Part shown: positions 11,911 through 24,075 of the stretch, piece by piece
Position numbering within the stretch: position 1 is the stretch's first letter
How the letters are laid out: each line of letters begins with the position of its first letter
Assembly: GCF_947242115.1 (NCBI RefSeq)
Contig: NC_074717.1
Span: 36,267,201 to 36,331,200 of the forward strand
Length of the DNA stretch: 64,000 nt
Direction of reading: 5' to 3'
Origin: Biomphalaria glabrata
Taxonomy: Eukaryota; Mollusca; Gastropoda; Planorbidae
Notes under the pieces: generated by a model
Seen by the model: only the letters and a program-made list of their open reading frames with translations
Told to the model about the DNA's origin: nothing
Databases searched by the model: none
Made by a program: the position numbers and the translations under genes

Positions 11911-12320
11911 TTCTTCTTCTTCTTCTAGCCAGCTTTATTGCTACTGAGCTGTGAGCTCTTTTGCAGACTGTGCCAAGGAAAAAAAAGTGTGCTGTTTTCT
12001 TCAGTTGTTCAGGGTGTTGGTTATGTTGGGCTGTAGTGGAAGTAGGGAGGTTAGGAAGGGGCATTCAAAGAGGATATGGTTTACTGTTTCATAAGGGTGG
12101 GTGCAGTGTCTACAAAGGGGGAGTTTTGTGGAGTTTATTTTGTTCAGATGGTAATTTAACAGAGGTGTGTGTCCTGTTCTTAGTTGGAAGATTGTAGATT
12201 GTTCTTTGCGGGGGAGGAAGTTAATACTGTCCAGTTTGTTAGGCATAGTCATTTCTCTGTACATGGCCCTGCCTGTGTTTCCTGATGCCCATTGGTTGAG
12301 CCAATCCTCTTTGTGATTGT
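11911..12320 (-). mobile_element. LINE 3' tail (I/Nimb-like), second copy
   Basis: Inverted relative to 8810-9245 and clearly the same element: LRTGHTPLLNYHLNKINST, then LPLCRHCTHPYETVNHILF. A frameshift separates this from the ARRRR-ending last part. The TTCTTCTTCTTCTAG run at the left is the 3' tail. 5'-truncated and dead. Confidence 0.75.
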
Positions 12321-12324
12321 TGAT

Positions 12325-12328
<4 letters not shown>

Positions 12329-12362
<34 letters not shown>
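12329..12362. repeat. (TA)n microsatellite
   Basis: An uninterrupted AT-alternating run of about 34 bp, directly beside the LINE tail. Confidence 0.9.
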
Positions 12363-12365
<3 letters not shown>

Positions 12366-12799
12366 GTTGACATCATTTTTTTAACATTAGCACTTAGGAA
12401 TATTTGTTTATAACGTGAAAGCCTCTATTAGGTTTATGCAAAATGCCCGTCTGTCCGTCTGTCAATCTCAGTTCTTCAAAACCAGAACAGAAATGAAAAA
12501 TATTATTTCACCATGCGATGCGGCTTGCAAGGTTAGGGTGCAACAGCTACTTTTTGTTTTCTAAAAGCAACTGTTTAGTATAAAAAATTAATTAAACAAG
12601 CGATTTTTTCCTAAAAAAAACATTCATAAAAATGGGATGTAATGTTAAAAAAATGTTAATATAGAGAGGTATTCTCGTGTACATATTTTTAGTATCACTA
12701 AGTCAAATATGTATATATATTTATAGCCGTATATTACCCGCCGCCAGCGGGTCTTAATATGAGTGTCACAGAAATAGTGTATTAGAATCGTTTGTGGGC

Positions 12800-13037
12800 A
12801 GCTACATCGAGAGGTTAAGTACAATAGAACTTTGCTTGGCTTGACTATTTATGAAAGAGACTCGAAGCTCGACACCCGACTCGAGCAGAGCTGTGGGACT
12901 GAGCACCTAAAGGCAGCACGAAAAACTTTCTCCTAGATACTCCCTTCCCCACTGGTCCACAAATGTGATTGGACCATAGCGCTTTGAGCTTGCTATAAGC
13001 ATGAAAGTAGCGCTATATAAAAGCTATAATAATAATT
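12800..13037 (+). mobile_element. tRNA-derived SINE, family 2 (GCGCTATATAAA tail)
   Basis: The head has a tRNA-like A box (CGAGAGGTTAAG) and a B box-like GAAGCTCGACACCCGAC. The body has AAAGGCAGCAC and GGTCCACAAATGTGATTGGA. The 3' end has AGTAGCGCTATATAAAAGC followed by TAATAATAAT. Two antisense copies lie at 14195-14342 and 14595-14838. Confidence 0.7.
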
Positions 13038-14190
13038 AGAAACAATTAAACAAAATAATAATGTTGTAAGTAAAGCGAATGCGAGAATGTAAAAATAGTG
13101 TCAATGGTGCTATTAATATAACTAATCGATTTACATTTATTTTTGTGACAAAAAGATTTGCTTGCATATATATTGAGATCTAGATCTAATGTCTAATATA
13201 GTTTTCGACCTAGATTAAACTTAGATTCATTTGTTTAAATTAAGTAAAATACACCTACTTTCATTAAACATTCTTGATCTATCAGTAAAAGTTTGAATTT
13301 AAGGTTCAATAAGCTTATTGATTGTTTCATGTTAGTATATTTCATATCACCCATGTAGAGCATCATATGTCCAATCACAGTACGTTTACACTGCACACGC
13401 AAAGCGTGAGCGACATATGAATGAAATTATTAAAATGTATGTCAACGTGGCTTCGTAGCTTTAGCAAACGAATGCATGTAAAAATGCTTTAGAAAAACAC
13501 TATACACTGTTGTACAATTTTTTTATCATACAGTCAAAATTATTTATTTGTTGTTTGTACTTTTTTTTTGTAGTACTAGCTGCATATATAGGCGCTAATA
13601 TAATGCAAAATAACGTATTGTTGGAGGCTTCACTAAGAATCCTTCTTAATAACCTAACCTTATATCGCTCCCTAACCACTAGATAGAGTCTATAGCCCAA
13701 CAGGAAATACAACCGCACGCCGCTGGAGTTTATTTGTTACTTTATCATTTAAAAAAATGTAGATTTAAGTTAAATTAGTAGCCTAGATATAGACCTACTT
13801 TGGCTCTCTTACTCTTCTATTGAATAGAAAAACTTTATGCCAAGAAGAATTTTACGCTAAAAAGTAAACATTTAGTTTAGCATAATCAAACATGTTTACT
13901 CTCTTGTGCGTGTAGACTGCTTCATATCTAAAATAAAAATCTACTAGTCTAGAAATGCACACGAAAATGCGCAACAATCATATGACTCTATTTCCAGAAT
14001 TATCTATCTTCTATCTATCTTCTATCTATCTTCGTCGCTCAAGAGTTTGAATGAGAAGAAGAAGTAAAGAAAAGATCACTCTCTTATTCATTATAATCTA
14101 TACTATACTAGTCGACCGGCGGCGTAGCATACGCCGCTATTTTGCAAGGCCAGCCTTAGGCCACTGCAACCTATTATTTTTATTATTATT
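13038..14190. other. Gene-free AT-rich stretch
   Basis: Contains a small palindromic piece near 14112-14140 (GGCGGCGTAGCATACGCCGC) typical of a MITE end, and ATT repeats at 14165. No gene signal. Confidence 0.4.
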
Positions 14191-14194
14191 ATAG

Positions 14195-14342
14195 TGGGGG
14201 GGGGGAGGTGGTATCTGGTGGTGCTGCCTTTAGGCTCTCAGTAAACACAACTCTGTCGGGTGTCGAACCTCGAGCCCCCTTCTAGGTAGCCAAGACAAGC
14301 CAAGTTCATGCGCACTTAGCCTCTCGACCACGCTTCCCCTAT
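14195..14342 (-). mobile_element. SINE family 2, tail-less copy
   Basis: The tRNA-like head and CAGCACCACCAGATACC body of family 2 are present in antisense (GTGTCGAACCTCGAGCCCCC is the B-box side), with a G run at its start. The conserved 3' tail is missing. Confidence 0.6.
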
Positions 14343-14594
14343 TCGACCGCAGTGGCCCCGCACTTTTATAGGAGCCGCGCTAATATATCCTAATATAATA
14401 ATTATTAAATTAAACCATTTTATAACTTAAAATAGATTTCTCGCACCCTCCTGTCAATTTATCAGGAGTTCTCCCGAAATTGCAAAATATACGAAAAAAG
14501 TCCTTAAAATATACGGAAATATATAAAGACAAAAATTGTCATTTTGGGGTAAATAAAAACGCGCGATAAATAAAAACGGCATTATGCATTATTA

Positions 14595-14838
14595 TTATTA
14601 TAGCTTTTATATAGCGCTACTTTCATGCTTATAGCATGCTCAGAGCGCTTTTGGTCCAATCTCATTTGTGGACCGGTGGAGGGGAGGTTGTATCTAGGAG
14701 TTGGTTTTCCGTGCTGCCTTTAGGCGCTCAGTAAACACAACTCTGCCCGAGTCGGGTGTCGAACCTCGAGCCCCCTTCTAGGTAGCCAAGCCAAGCCAAG
14801 CTCAAGCGTACTTGGCCTCTCAACCACGCTTCCCACCG
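14595..14838 (-). mobile_element. SINE family 2, nearly full copy
   Basis: Antisense copy beginning with the TTATTATTAT tail, then GCTTTTATATAGCGCTACTT, TCTCATTTGTGGACCGGTGG and the tRNA-like head ending in CCACGCTTCCC. It is about 240 bp long, like the copy at 12800. Confidence 0.75.
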
Positions 14839-14839
14839 T

Positions 14840-15784
14840 GGCATTATGGCATTAGCCATAATTGTGTAATCTGGTGAAAGAAGCTTTTCGACCCTCAAAC
14901 TAATGAAGAATTACTTGAGGTCAACGATTCTTAAAGATAGATTGAAACATTTGGTAATTCTTGTTATTATTATGACATACTTTATGACTTTGCTACACGC
15001 AAGGTTCGTAAAGTAATTCTGTACGTAGTAATCATAGTAATGAATAAATAAAATGCATAGACGAATTTATTTTCTTATACAAACTCTTAAATTTTACTTA
15101 TTATCCGCTTCCCTACCCAAACTTGGCCCCTCGAAATCCGTTTCTCATAGGGCCCTACAATTGTTAAGTCCAGCCCTGCTATTTAGTGATCTGTAAATAT
15201 ACATAGTAGGTTACTTGTTCTCTTTACATGACTTCTTGGTCACAATGGCGCTGCTATTTAGTGTTTGTAAAATGTTTAACATGTTTGGGATGTTCCTTCA
15301 GAGTTGACGATAGTTTACTTCCTAGTCTATTGATAGACAGGTGACCATAAGTCTAATACTATGGACGAATGCTAAATCTCAGCATATTGACACTCTCTAG
15401 AGGTCACACCTTACGAGGGAACTGAGTTTCTTTACTTGGTTGTAAATCTTAATTAGTTGGTTGAACTTCCAGCTACACCTCTAAACGGTTGACCGGGCAA
15501 TTAGTTTTCTTATTTGGAGAAAAATCTCTATCACGGGCTGGACTTCAAGCCAGACCTCTACACTGGTACCGTGTTTTCTTACTTGGATATAAATCTCTAG
15601 GAAGCTGGACTAAATGACACACACCTAAATAAGTGACCGAAATAAGTGACCTATGTCTACACAGAACTCGAAATTTCATAGACCAGTAAGCAAAGTAGGC
15701 TCCGCTCGTGACAAGTTTGCCTGACCTTTCTTTCTAGCTGGTAACATTCGTTATTTTCTGTTTGGGCGTTTAAAAATTTCTAGA
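14840..15784. other. Gene-free stretch with SINE family 3 fragment
   Basis: 15225-15335 matches the tail of another SINE (GATGTTCCTTCAGAGTTGA, GATAGTTTACTTCCTAGT), of which a longer copy sits at 60085-60280. The rest shows nothing recognisable. Confidence 0.45.
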
Positions 15785-15785
15785 A

Positions 15786-15900
15786 CAGCGGTTCTCAACC
15801 TTTTTAGCTCGGTGATCCCCTTTACTATTACTCACTAAGAGGCGATCCCTAACAGCAAAATTTTTTTCGTTCATAACCATAAATAACTGTGCTTTTGCGA
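15786..15900. mobile_element. hAT (Charlie-like) terminal fragment
   Basis: CAGCGGTTCTCAACCTTT is the widely shared terminal inverted repeat of Charlie-type hAT elements and is followed by GATCCCCTTT. The matching right end was not found, so only one end is supported. Confidence 0.5.
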
Positions 15901-16329
15901 ATGTTATAAAATTGTAATCCTAAAATGATCCTAAAAGTATAATACAGGCCACTCTTTCCCGCCTTTTTTAAAATTATTATTATAACTTTTACCTATTCAT
16001 GCATCAAAAAGCTTTCGCGACTGCTTTAGTCGCAAACTTGGTGTCGTCTCTAGGCCTGACCTCCGTGAGTCGGGCTTTCACAGGTAAGAGACAATGACTA
16101 GCCTAGGCTGCTTGGAGTGTATGTTTATGTGTAAGCGTGTGTGTGTGTGTATGCGGTGAACCGTCAAATAATCCTGAATGTTGACCTAACTAACTTTTAT
16201 TGTTATTTTTGTAGCTTATCAGTGGACTTAAAAAAAAAATCCTTCTGAGGATTGAAGTTTTTTATATTATTTTGAATATAAGTAATTAATCCTTAAAATA
16301 GTAATAAAATAGATCTAGAGTACAGAGTG

Positions 16330-16368
16330 AAAAAGGAGAGAGAGAGAAGAGAGAGAGAGAGAGAAAGA
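16330..16368. repeat. GA-rich microsatellite
   Basis: Imperfect AG/GAGA run. Confidence 0.7.
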
Positions 16369-16676
16369 AATAAAACTATTGGCATTTCTAAAGAGGAGAG
16401 ATAAACGATTACAATGAATTGAATAAATAAATTCAGAATTATATTTCTTTTTATTCACAGAACAAAATACAAAAATAAATGTAGGCCTAAAAAGGGTCAT
16501 GGGAATGTTGCATTTCATAAGGGCCTTTGGAAAACAAGAAAATGCAGAGCAATGAGATAAATACTGTTGAATTTAATCTGAGAATAATGTTTATGCTCTT
16601 ATCACATTTCAAATATACATTACTATTAGTTCGTATATACATACACATACATAATACCAATTTAAACACATATTAT

Positions 16677-17430
16677 TGTTACGTATTTCTGAATCTTCTG
16701 GCTAAATGTACTAGTAGGCACACAAATAAAAACACTGCAAAGAACTTGACGACTAAACTTTCAGCTTCATATAACTTTAATGACTATTAACTCTAACAAT
16801 TCTTCACTGTAACATTTAGCGTAGAAGACTGTACAATATCTGTCAGTTTACAGTTAGCTATACTTCGTTGCAATTCATCTCTTCACTTCGTTGCAATTCA
16901 TCTCTTCTCAACTTGCATCGAGCCGTATTCCACAGAACAGACCAACGACACACTTCCCAGTGTCGCTCCAGGTCTCCCAAACTGAACCAAGTCGTACTCA
17001 AGTCTACCGAATCAGAGCCGCACACGTTTTACATCGACTGATTCGACTGTAACGGCTCAAGTCCACTGTAGTTCGCTGTATAGACTTTAACGACAGTAGT
17101 CCACTCCAGTTAACTCTACCCTAGTTAATTAACTTGCATCGAGTCGTACACATCTCTCTTCTACTGTCTCGCACAGTAGACAACAGTACCGACGACTCAC
17201 TCACGACTGACTTTCACATTAACTCTCTGGCTTATATAGAGTCCTTAATCGATCCTCCAAAGTTCCACAAACACTGCTAGTATCTTCTGGAATAACACGT
17301 GAGGAAACGTCACATCCTGCCTTTGTTTATACATGTACATTCCAGAGAACACTCGCTGCTGTGTTATCTCGCCGGGGTCACACGTTAACCTCTTCCTGTC
17401 ACTAGTCATTTTTAACATTATGTTACAGAA
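16677..17430 (-). mobile_element. Possible solo LTR fossil
   Basis: On the - strand the segment starts TGTAACATAATG and ends near ACGTAACA, with a TATA-like CTCTATATAAGCC about 190 bp in, followed by CAGAGAGTTAATG, a layout seen in Gypsy-type LTRs. No matching target duplication and no internal region were found. If real it is an old solo LTR, broken and without coding parts. Confidence 0.3.
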
Positions 17431-17847
17431 ATGAACCAATGGAGGATGATTTTAGATTCTAAAAATAGATCTAAAAATGACTTTTAGGACATAACATTTT
17501 CAGAGTAAATCTAATGTTGACCAAAAAAAAAAAAAAACAACAGTTGATACCACTTTCAGAGTCAACCTAATGTTGAACAAAACAAAAACAGTTGATACCA
17601 CTTTCAGAGCCTAAAGTTTTCACGACCCAGTTTTATCTCTCCTTTTATTCCCTCGTTCACGACATCAACATTTGCCTCACTAAGTCTAGGGCCTCCCTGA
17701 GCTGATTGTAATCAGGGTGAATTGGAATACTGAAAATCTGTTTGAGCAATAGGATTAAATAATTTTGGAAATTCCCTGAGAAGAAAATGTACACTCTGGT
17801 GTCTCTTTAAAAGATACGCCACTGTTTAGGTAGATAGGTTTCTGCGC

Positions 17848-17962
17848 CTTATCTTATCTTATATAATACAGACGTTACTTCAAAAAAGAAGATGATTACG
17901 TCCTACGCGTCTTGCTTTTAGTCATGCCTATTAACCAATGACCTAAATTCTGCCAAGTCACA
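17848..17962 (-). mobile_element. CR1/Jockey-like LINE 3' end fragment
   Basis: The plus strand reads TAATACAGACGTTACTTCAA, GATTACGTCCTACGCGTC and AATTCTGCCAAGTCAC. These match the 3' ends of the copies at 51993-52223 and 53390-53945, which encode a reverse-transcriptase C terminus. Only the last ~115 bp remain. Confidence 0.65.
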
Positions 17963-18238
17963 CAAAAAAAGTCTCAGTAGTTAAAAAAAAATAATTATAA
18001 TAATTGAACGAAAACTGACATTGTTAATAATTATTATTGCGAAGTAAAAAGTCGAAATAAAAATTGAGAATAAATTATACAAATGGAATCTTAAAAAAGA
18101 AATATTCTATTGTTACTTTCCGTGTGATTAAATAACTTTGGCTTTTATCTTGTGTTCTATTTTATTTAATTTCCTTATTTTGTTCTTATAACCAACTAAG
18201 TATATGTGACCATTGGATTCTATTCACGTATACGATAA
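17963..18238 (-). other. 3' flank of Cys-rich gene A with poly(A) signal
   Basis: On the - strand AATAAA occurs at 18166-18161, about 75 bp past the stop codon, and is a plausible polyadenylation signal for paralogue A. Confidence 0.45.
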
Positions 18239-19138
18239 TTACACAAAATAGTTTATCACTGACGAAAAAATAGAGGCAACTAGTAAACCCAGAACTAAGG
18301 GGAGAAACCCAAAAGCTTTTGCTGGAGCTGCATTGGTTTGATTTGACGTTTTGCATGCTGTCATTTTCAACAAGTCAAACTCGGCAGACGTGCAGGAGTT
18401 GCTGGTCCTGAGACATGTCTCCATGATGTTCTTGTCCATGGTTAGAGCCTCACAGTATTTCCCGTCCATTAACAAGTTTGTGACAATTTCGTTACCCATG
18501 ACGCAGCTCGACACCCGAGATTGACAACTCCTTGAGACTTTCATTAAGGCCTTAGAAAAGTTTTGATCAACATCAGTAGTTGTCACGTTGCACGCTGTAG
18601 CGTTGAGTTTGACAAATTCTGACTTGGTGCAGTTTTGAGACACACTAACCGCGGTAGTCAGACACGCCTCTAGAGTGACGCCATCTATGTTGACGTTCAG
18701 TAAGGGACAAAACTGTTCTTGTTTTTTGTACACAACGGAAACAGCAGACGACAAGATGCAGACATGCGCCCGCTCGTGGCAACCGGAACTCAGCAAGTTG
18801 AGCGTGTTATAGAAGCTGGTTCTTGCTGGACTGATTGCAACAGGCCCACTGCTGCTTCCAACGCAAATGGTATTGGTTAGGTTCATGCGCTCGTTCTCGG
18901 TGCAAAAGCCAAGGCTGACCAGGTACTGGTTTAACTCTGACTGTCCATCTTGTCCACAGGTTGTGCTGTTAAGTTCTTGTAACAAGTTGTATTTGAACAT
19001 CGCCCTGCAGGCCGGGGTATAGGTTGATATGACAGCGGTTAGGTTGGTAGCTGCTATGACAGAGGTTGGGTTGGTAGCTGCTAAGTACAAGGGTATGATA
19101 GACGCGAACAAAGCCCCAATCAGTGACCATGAAAACAT
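18239..19138 (-). CDS. Secreted three-repeat Cys-rich protein, paralogue A
   Basis: 299 residues, one coding exon. Residues 1-21 form a signal peptide. Sixteen cysteines fall in three repeats: 44/61/79/92/120/127, 144/159/170/183/205/212 and 229/242/249/262. In every repeat C3 to C4 is 13 residues, C5 to C6 is 7, and C6 to the next C1 is 17. Each repeat has a (C)TxxEFxxL-like helix between C3 and C4, and repeats 1 and 2 have a (N/S)F(Y/S)xxL motif before C5. About eight N-glycosylation sequons are present. The last ~25 residues are hydrophobic with no following charge, as in GPI-anchor signals. A pyrimidine tract and TTCTGCAG abut the ATG directly, so a 5'-UTR intron is likely. I recognise no family; the function is unknown. 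Cell-surface location is inferred. Confidence 0.8.
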   Translation of the reverse strand: MFSWSLIGALFASIIPLYLAATNPTSVIAATNLTAVISTYTPACRAMFKYNLLQELNSTTCGQDGQSELNQYLVSLGFCTENERMNLTNTICVGSSSGPVAISPARTSFYNTLNLLSSGCHERAHVCILSSAVSVVYKKQEQFCPLLNVNIDGVTLEACLTTAVSVSQNCTKSEFVKLNATACNVTTTDVDQNFSKALMKVSRSCQSRVSSCVMGNEIVTNLLMDGKYCEALTMDKNIMETCLRTSNSCTSAEFDLLKMTACKTSNQTNAAPAKAFGFLPLVLGLLVASIFSSVINYFV

Positions 19139-20000
19139 CTGCAGAACAAAGAGAAGAAAAAAAAATCATAGCATAAAAAGAAGCAATAAATGTGACTGAT
19201 TGTGTGTTGGACAATCTCAAAGTTGTCAACGCTCTTTAGTACACAGTACTACAGCTCACGAAGAAAAAATATCCTGGTTTTATAATACTTCAAATTGTGA
19301 TTTAAACTAAATGAAAACAAGTACAAATGCAAAATAGAAAAAATTCTTTAAAAAACCCACAAAGCTTTTAAAGGGAATAACTGCACATTTACAACCACAT
19401 ATCCTAATGCTGTAATATTTATTTCCCTTCTTACGTATCAAACAAATTTTTTTTTAAACTGATGTATAGTTTGATATGGACCATGAAATAATTCAGCAAA
19501 GTTGCATGTTGATCCGAGAATGGGAAGTGAGAGAAAAAACGTGAACACATTTTCTACCTGACAGACAGAGTTGATATAAGATTTGTAAACTATATGAAAA
19601 ATCAACAATAATAGGAAAGACATACGGAGATTATTAAAAAAAATATTCATACAAATATTTTGTAGAACTTTATTTGTTTTGTAGAACTTTATTTGTTTTA
19701 TAGAACTTTATTTAAAGTTGTTTTTTTTTTCCTAGTTTCATTGTTCGTACGTGTGTCACATTTCGATCTCGAAACCTGAATGCCATTTTATGAAAATACA
19801 ATTTTGTCCTAGTTTGTAGCAGGTTCAAGACAATAGTAAAAGGACAATTCTAGATCTTCTGTCAGCAGACTGGTGTTCAATTCCTAGTATTTTCTTACAT
19901 TCTCTACAACCTCATGGCTCCTGGAAAAAAAGTTGGAAACTGACGGTAAAGTTGATAGAATATCACGCTAATAATGCGAATGTCGTGGGTTCAATCCCCA
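19139..20000. other. Upstream region of paralogue A with dispersed repeat
   Basis: 19507-19590 is a copy of the dispersed repeat (GATCCGAGAATGG, ACGTGAACACA, CTACCTGACAGACAGAG). 19940-20000 has a perfect B box (GGGTTCAATCCC) after a weak tRNA-like arm, best read as a tRNA-derived relic and not a tRNA gene. The first exon of paralogue A should lie upstream of its acceptor but was not located. Confidence 0.4.
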
Positions 20001-21079
20001 TTCTTTATCTTAGTATTTTTCTCTTTGACCTTTTGGTCCGCTTTTATGCATAACAGTAAACATCAATTATTTGTAAATTTTATATTACTTGTTTTAAAAT
20101 CAAATTTGCAAACTGGTTTATTTTAATCTAATACACCAATTTTAAAACAGTATATCAAAGACATATTTACTAATTGCTATGTATGGTAGATACTATATCG
20201 CGTCACAATGAATAAGTTTAGAAATATTTAAATATAAAGAATTTTCCTTTTTCAAAATTGTTGCAAAAATATATTATTATTGAATTTTTTGATGCAGAAG
20301 CTAATAATATTCCACTTAAATATTTTAATTTTTGAACAATTAAAACCAATAAGAAGAATACAATGCTTACATAACGAAAAACTCTTATTCTGAAAAAAAA
20401 AAGACTTCTCGGTAAACTCTTGGTAAGATAATCTTTTATTCCAAATTATTATTGGACTACACCAATTGAATTCATGTGTAGATTCGTGTGTGTGTGTGTG
20501 TGTGCGAGGGGTCTAGGGGGAGAAGGGGTTGTACTGGCCACTTGGATAAAGTCGTTTCGAAAAGTACCGACGGGGGTGGGGGTGGAATGTTGAGAAATGT
20601 TAAATTATGTGCGCTACAGGAAGGTGACAGGCACGCCAAGCATCCACAAGAAATACAAAGTGCTTGACCTACTACCCTCTGGGTAAACTGTATGTACACT
20701 GTCAACAAGGGCGCACACAAAAGGGAAAAAAATAGTCTTCAAGATAGTCGGGGGAGGGCGGGGTCGAGGGCGTAGTATTTGTGTGTGTGTGAGTCCTGCT
20801 ATAGTCTTCAGTCGTCAACCTGCTTCATTAGAGGCGCTACCCGCTCTTTAGTCAATAGATGCAATAGTTACGTCTACAACGGACTTTGTGGCCACACTTC
20901 TATGCTGTATTAGCACTAAATAGGAAGAAAGAACACTTACAATAATTTGTCCTACTATATTAAATAAGAAATGTTCCTTTTTATGTTTGTAATTCTCTGA
21001 GTATCTATTAGGTTGTTTTTGGTGCTTGTAAGCTAATTGTTTAGTGATTATTAGTATATAGGAACGTAAATGTTACTGC
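20001..21079. other. Gene-free stretch
   Basis: AT-rich to 20460, with a TG run at 20487-20504. No gene is supported. A GTAAGTG donor on the - strand (near 20938) could belong to the missing first exon of paralogue A, but nothing else supports it. Confidence 0.35.
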
Positions 21080-21250
21080 TACTAAACTTTCTGTCCTGAA
21101 GTGTCTCCAGATGTAATGATTTGACTAATCAAAGTAGAATATTTAATTGTTATAAACTTCCCGCTCTATTTTGCGCTATTTTTTAGATTCTGTTTAAATT
21201 GAGGGCTCCCAAACGGAAGCCATTACATTCTTATTTTGGTTTAACCTTAA
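21080..21250 (-). mobile_element. CR1/Jockey-like LINE fragment, diverged
   Basis: CTGTCCTGAAGTGTCTCCAG, GTAGAATATTTAATTGTTAT, CGCTCTATTTTGCGC and TTAAATTGAGGGCTCCCAAA align in order with 53705-53860, the RT C-terminal region of the best copy. Heavily mutated. Confidence 0.6.
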
Positions 21251-21494
21251 TTAAAGTAGGTCCCTGTTTTGTTATTGATTTCATAATTTTTAAAAAAAAT
21301 CATAATTCTTTGTTTAATTGCTTAATTATTTCGAGAATATGTTAAATTCTAATTAGTCATTTATAATATCTAGATATAATAAATGTATGGTCCATGTAAT
21401 TTGTATTGTACATCATTTTATTTAAAACACGCGGTGACCTTTTTGAAAATGAAACTAGATCTAGCAGGCCTGAACAGATTGTATGAGAACAAAG

Positions 21495-21728
21495 TGTTCA
21501 ATTTCCCTTGCAGACCTTGCAAACTTTAGAGCAGAAGATGTTAAGTTGTTTCTTTTGGCCTTCAGTTAACGAGGGTGTCATGTGGCCAGCACAACGACAA
21601 ACCGTCTTTACGTTCCACAACTAATGTCAGGGGAGTCCTAAAAAGAATTCTGCCTTAAGGAAATTTGAAACCGTGACCTTTCAGTTCGGAAGGCAAGCGA
21701 CCTAACTACTCAGCCATTCCGCTCTATG
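21495..21728 (-). mobile_element. tRNA-derived SINE, family 1
   Basis: Antisense copy. GCAGACCTTGCAAAC is the 3' end, GGTGTCATGTGGCCAGCACA the core, and TGAAACCGTGACC and CTAACTACTCAGCCATT are the decayed B and A boxes. The head of family 1 (GGCTGAGTGGTTAAGCG, then GGTTCGAATC) is that of a Leu/Ser-like tRNA. Confidence 0.75.
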
Positions 21729-22600
21729 ACACATTGTATAATAGATAATTGACCACTTTCCTTGCAACTCTTAGGCCTATACTCGTGGGTCTAGTACCGA
21801 AAGGCCCTTATAGGTCTAATTTAAAATAAAATCATATAAGATGCTCATATTGTGGATTTAATTTCTCTGAGATTACTAAGATATAAATTCACACTATAGA
21901 GATCCTCTCAGTGTTGTACTGAGTATATACAGACATTAAACTTGTGCTTATTTTCATTGGTACTAAAATAAATGAGATTGTGCTCTTTAAGGAAAACAAA
22001 TAGAATATAAAATGTTGCTTCCCTATTTCTGTTAAGAGAATGAAATTATTTTTCTTTTTGTTTTTGTGCTTATCTGCAACTACAAGAGCGAATTAAAGAC
22101 TCAGATCTATCAGCTATAGCCAACTAATCTGTTGTAAATGACTTTGAAATTAAAAATAAACAACTTTTTTTAAACTAGACAAATACATACTTTGAGTTCT
22201 AGGTATGAAGACGCTAACAGAGCAAGAGACTGAAGCTGTACGTCACGTGATGATGGTAAGAGTTTATTTATCAAAACTTGTTTCAACTTCGCGATTTTTA
22301 TAGCAGACGATCTGTGAAACTCTGACATGCGTACAACGCTAGACACGCCTACTTTTTGGGAAGTTTTTTTTTTTTTTTTACGTTTTCTTTTGTTGACCTT
22401 ATTTGTCTGTGTGTGTGTGTTTGTTTGTCCCTGGCCAATCCCCGCCATTTTTTAGTCACATTACAATAAAATGTGGGCCCTTCTTTGTTCACGCTTTAAA
22501 ATGACGTCATCTTGCATAGACGTCACGGGTTTTGAATCAAACTTGATGTTGTTGCTGGTATTGTGTATCGAATGAACGCTTGCATTCATTATCAATGTGG
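21729..22600. other. Gene-free stretch
   Basis: A 92-codon frame on the - strand (22170-22448) runs through CA and poly-A tracts and is not credible. TGACGTCA-like words at 22502-22526 are too isolated to call a regulatory site. Confidence 0.4.
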
Positions 22601-22610
22601 TGAAAGCCAG

Positions 22611-22860
22611 TGCTTCCCAAACTTTCGACCTATGTGTACCCCTTCAACAATTTTCACAAGGCTAGGTACCTCTCCTCCCCCCCTCTTCCACCCCTAAAAA
22701 AAAGTTTTTATTTTAATAACAATCAAAATCTTTTTTGGGTACATACACAAAAACACAAAATAATAATAAACGAAATAAAAGTTGTTCATAATAAAATATA
22801 TGAAAAAATTTCTGTTATAAATAACATTTCTTTGAATCAGTGAGAACGGCGAGGTTGTTT
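22611..22860. mobile_element. hAT-like MITE fragment (CAGTGCTTCCCAAACTTT end)
   Basis: The end CAGTGCTTCCCAAACTTT followed by TGTGTACCCCTTCAA is a common hAT terminal sequence. A 77-codon frame inside is AT-driven. The right end is not visible. Confidence 0.4.
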
Positions 22861-23567
22861 GTGCTGAGATGACAGATCATCATTTGGTTTCTTGGTCGTT
22901 GAGTTTGATCTGAGCTACGAGCCACGCCTAATAGTCTGATCTTTTCTTTTTGAACTCATGTGTACAAATACTGAAAAAGCAACTTCACATAATTATGAAG
23001 TTGGAAAAAGCTAGATGTATTTCAGAACTTTTCTGTTAAAACTGGACACACATATTGCATTGGAAATCAGAATAATGTTAAAGTACACTACTTACGTTTA
23101 TTTTTTGTCAAGTCCAACATTTGCAATTTTTCCACATGTGACAAACCTTCTGCCATGGATTAGCCTACCACTCTGTTGTAAATGACTTTGAAATTTAATT
23201 TAAAAAATGTTTAATATTATATTCATTCAATATATTTTTTTAACCAGGAAAATTATCTCTCAATCCCATTTCCAAACTCTCCAAATGCTATGCATGTCAG
23301 AGGAACAGCATCCATGATTTGTCGCCAAACTCTCGAAGACGAACGAGTTTACTTCTTCATTAGCAGCTCTCTTGTGCCATAAAATTAGTTTTGTTCTGGC
23401 AGCGTTCACTTGATCTTCAGCGTACCCCACTTTGGGAAACGGTGTAAATGTTTCAGACGTTGAGAAATAAAGACCAATGAATCCTAGCCAAGACCATCTG
23501 CAGAACGTCAAAGGGTTTGATATCGAACCCGGGAACATTGTGAAAACAGTTCCCTTAAATACTGCAA
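22861..23567. other. Stretch without recognised gene
   Basis: A 92-codon frame on the - strand (23260-23538) has ordinary composition (it includes HKRAANEEVNSFVFESLATN), but it has no signal peptide, no family match and no supporting splice sites. It is recorded here and not called. Confidence 0.3.
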
Positions 23568-24075
23568 GTCACATTACAAAAGCCACATCACCACTGTCAT
23601 ATAACGACAGCTACATCATCACTGTCATATAAGGACAGCCACATCATCACTGTCACATAACGACAGCCACGTCATCACTGTCACATAACGACAGCCATAT
23701 CATCACTGTTGCAAAACGACAGCCATATCATCACTGTCACATTATGACAGCCACGTCATCACTGTCACATTACAACAGCGATATCATCACTATCACATTA
23801 TGACTTCCACACCAAAAACTGTCTTATTACGATTTTCACATCATGACTGTCACATCATTACTGCTATATTACAACTGTCACACTATGACTGTCACATTAC
23901 GAATGTCACATTACAACTGTCACATCATGATTGTAACATTATGACTATTTAGGACTGTCACAATAATGACTGTCACATTACGACTGTCAAAACATGATTG
24001 TCAATATTGAGACTCTTAAGTTATAACAGTCAAATTATGATCGTCACATTATGATTGTCACATAACGATTGTCAC
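23568..24075. repeat. 14-bp tandem repeat (copy 1 of duplicated block)
   Basis: Units of the type CATTATGACTGTCA / CATCATCACTGTCA follow one another for about 500 bp (roughly 36 units). The first half uses a 28-bp dimer with GACAGCCA. The same repeat at 28800-29020 precedes copy 2 of the segmental duplication. Confidence 0.85.

Noticed and set aside
8810-12320. The two inverted LINE tails as ends of one large element
   Set aside because: Each has its own 3' tail and different truncation point; they are independent insertions that happen to face each other.
19940-20000. Possible tRNA gene with perfect B box
   Set aside because: The anticodon arm does not pair properly and no full cloverleaf forms; best read as a tRNA-derived relic.
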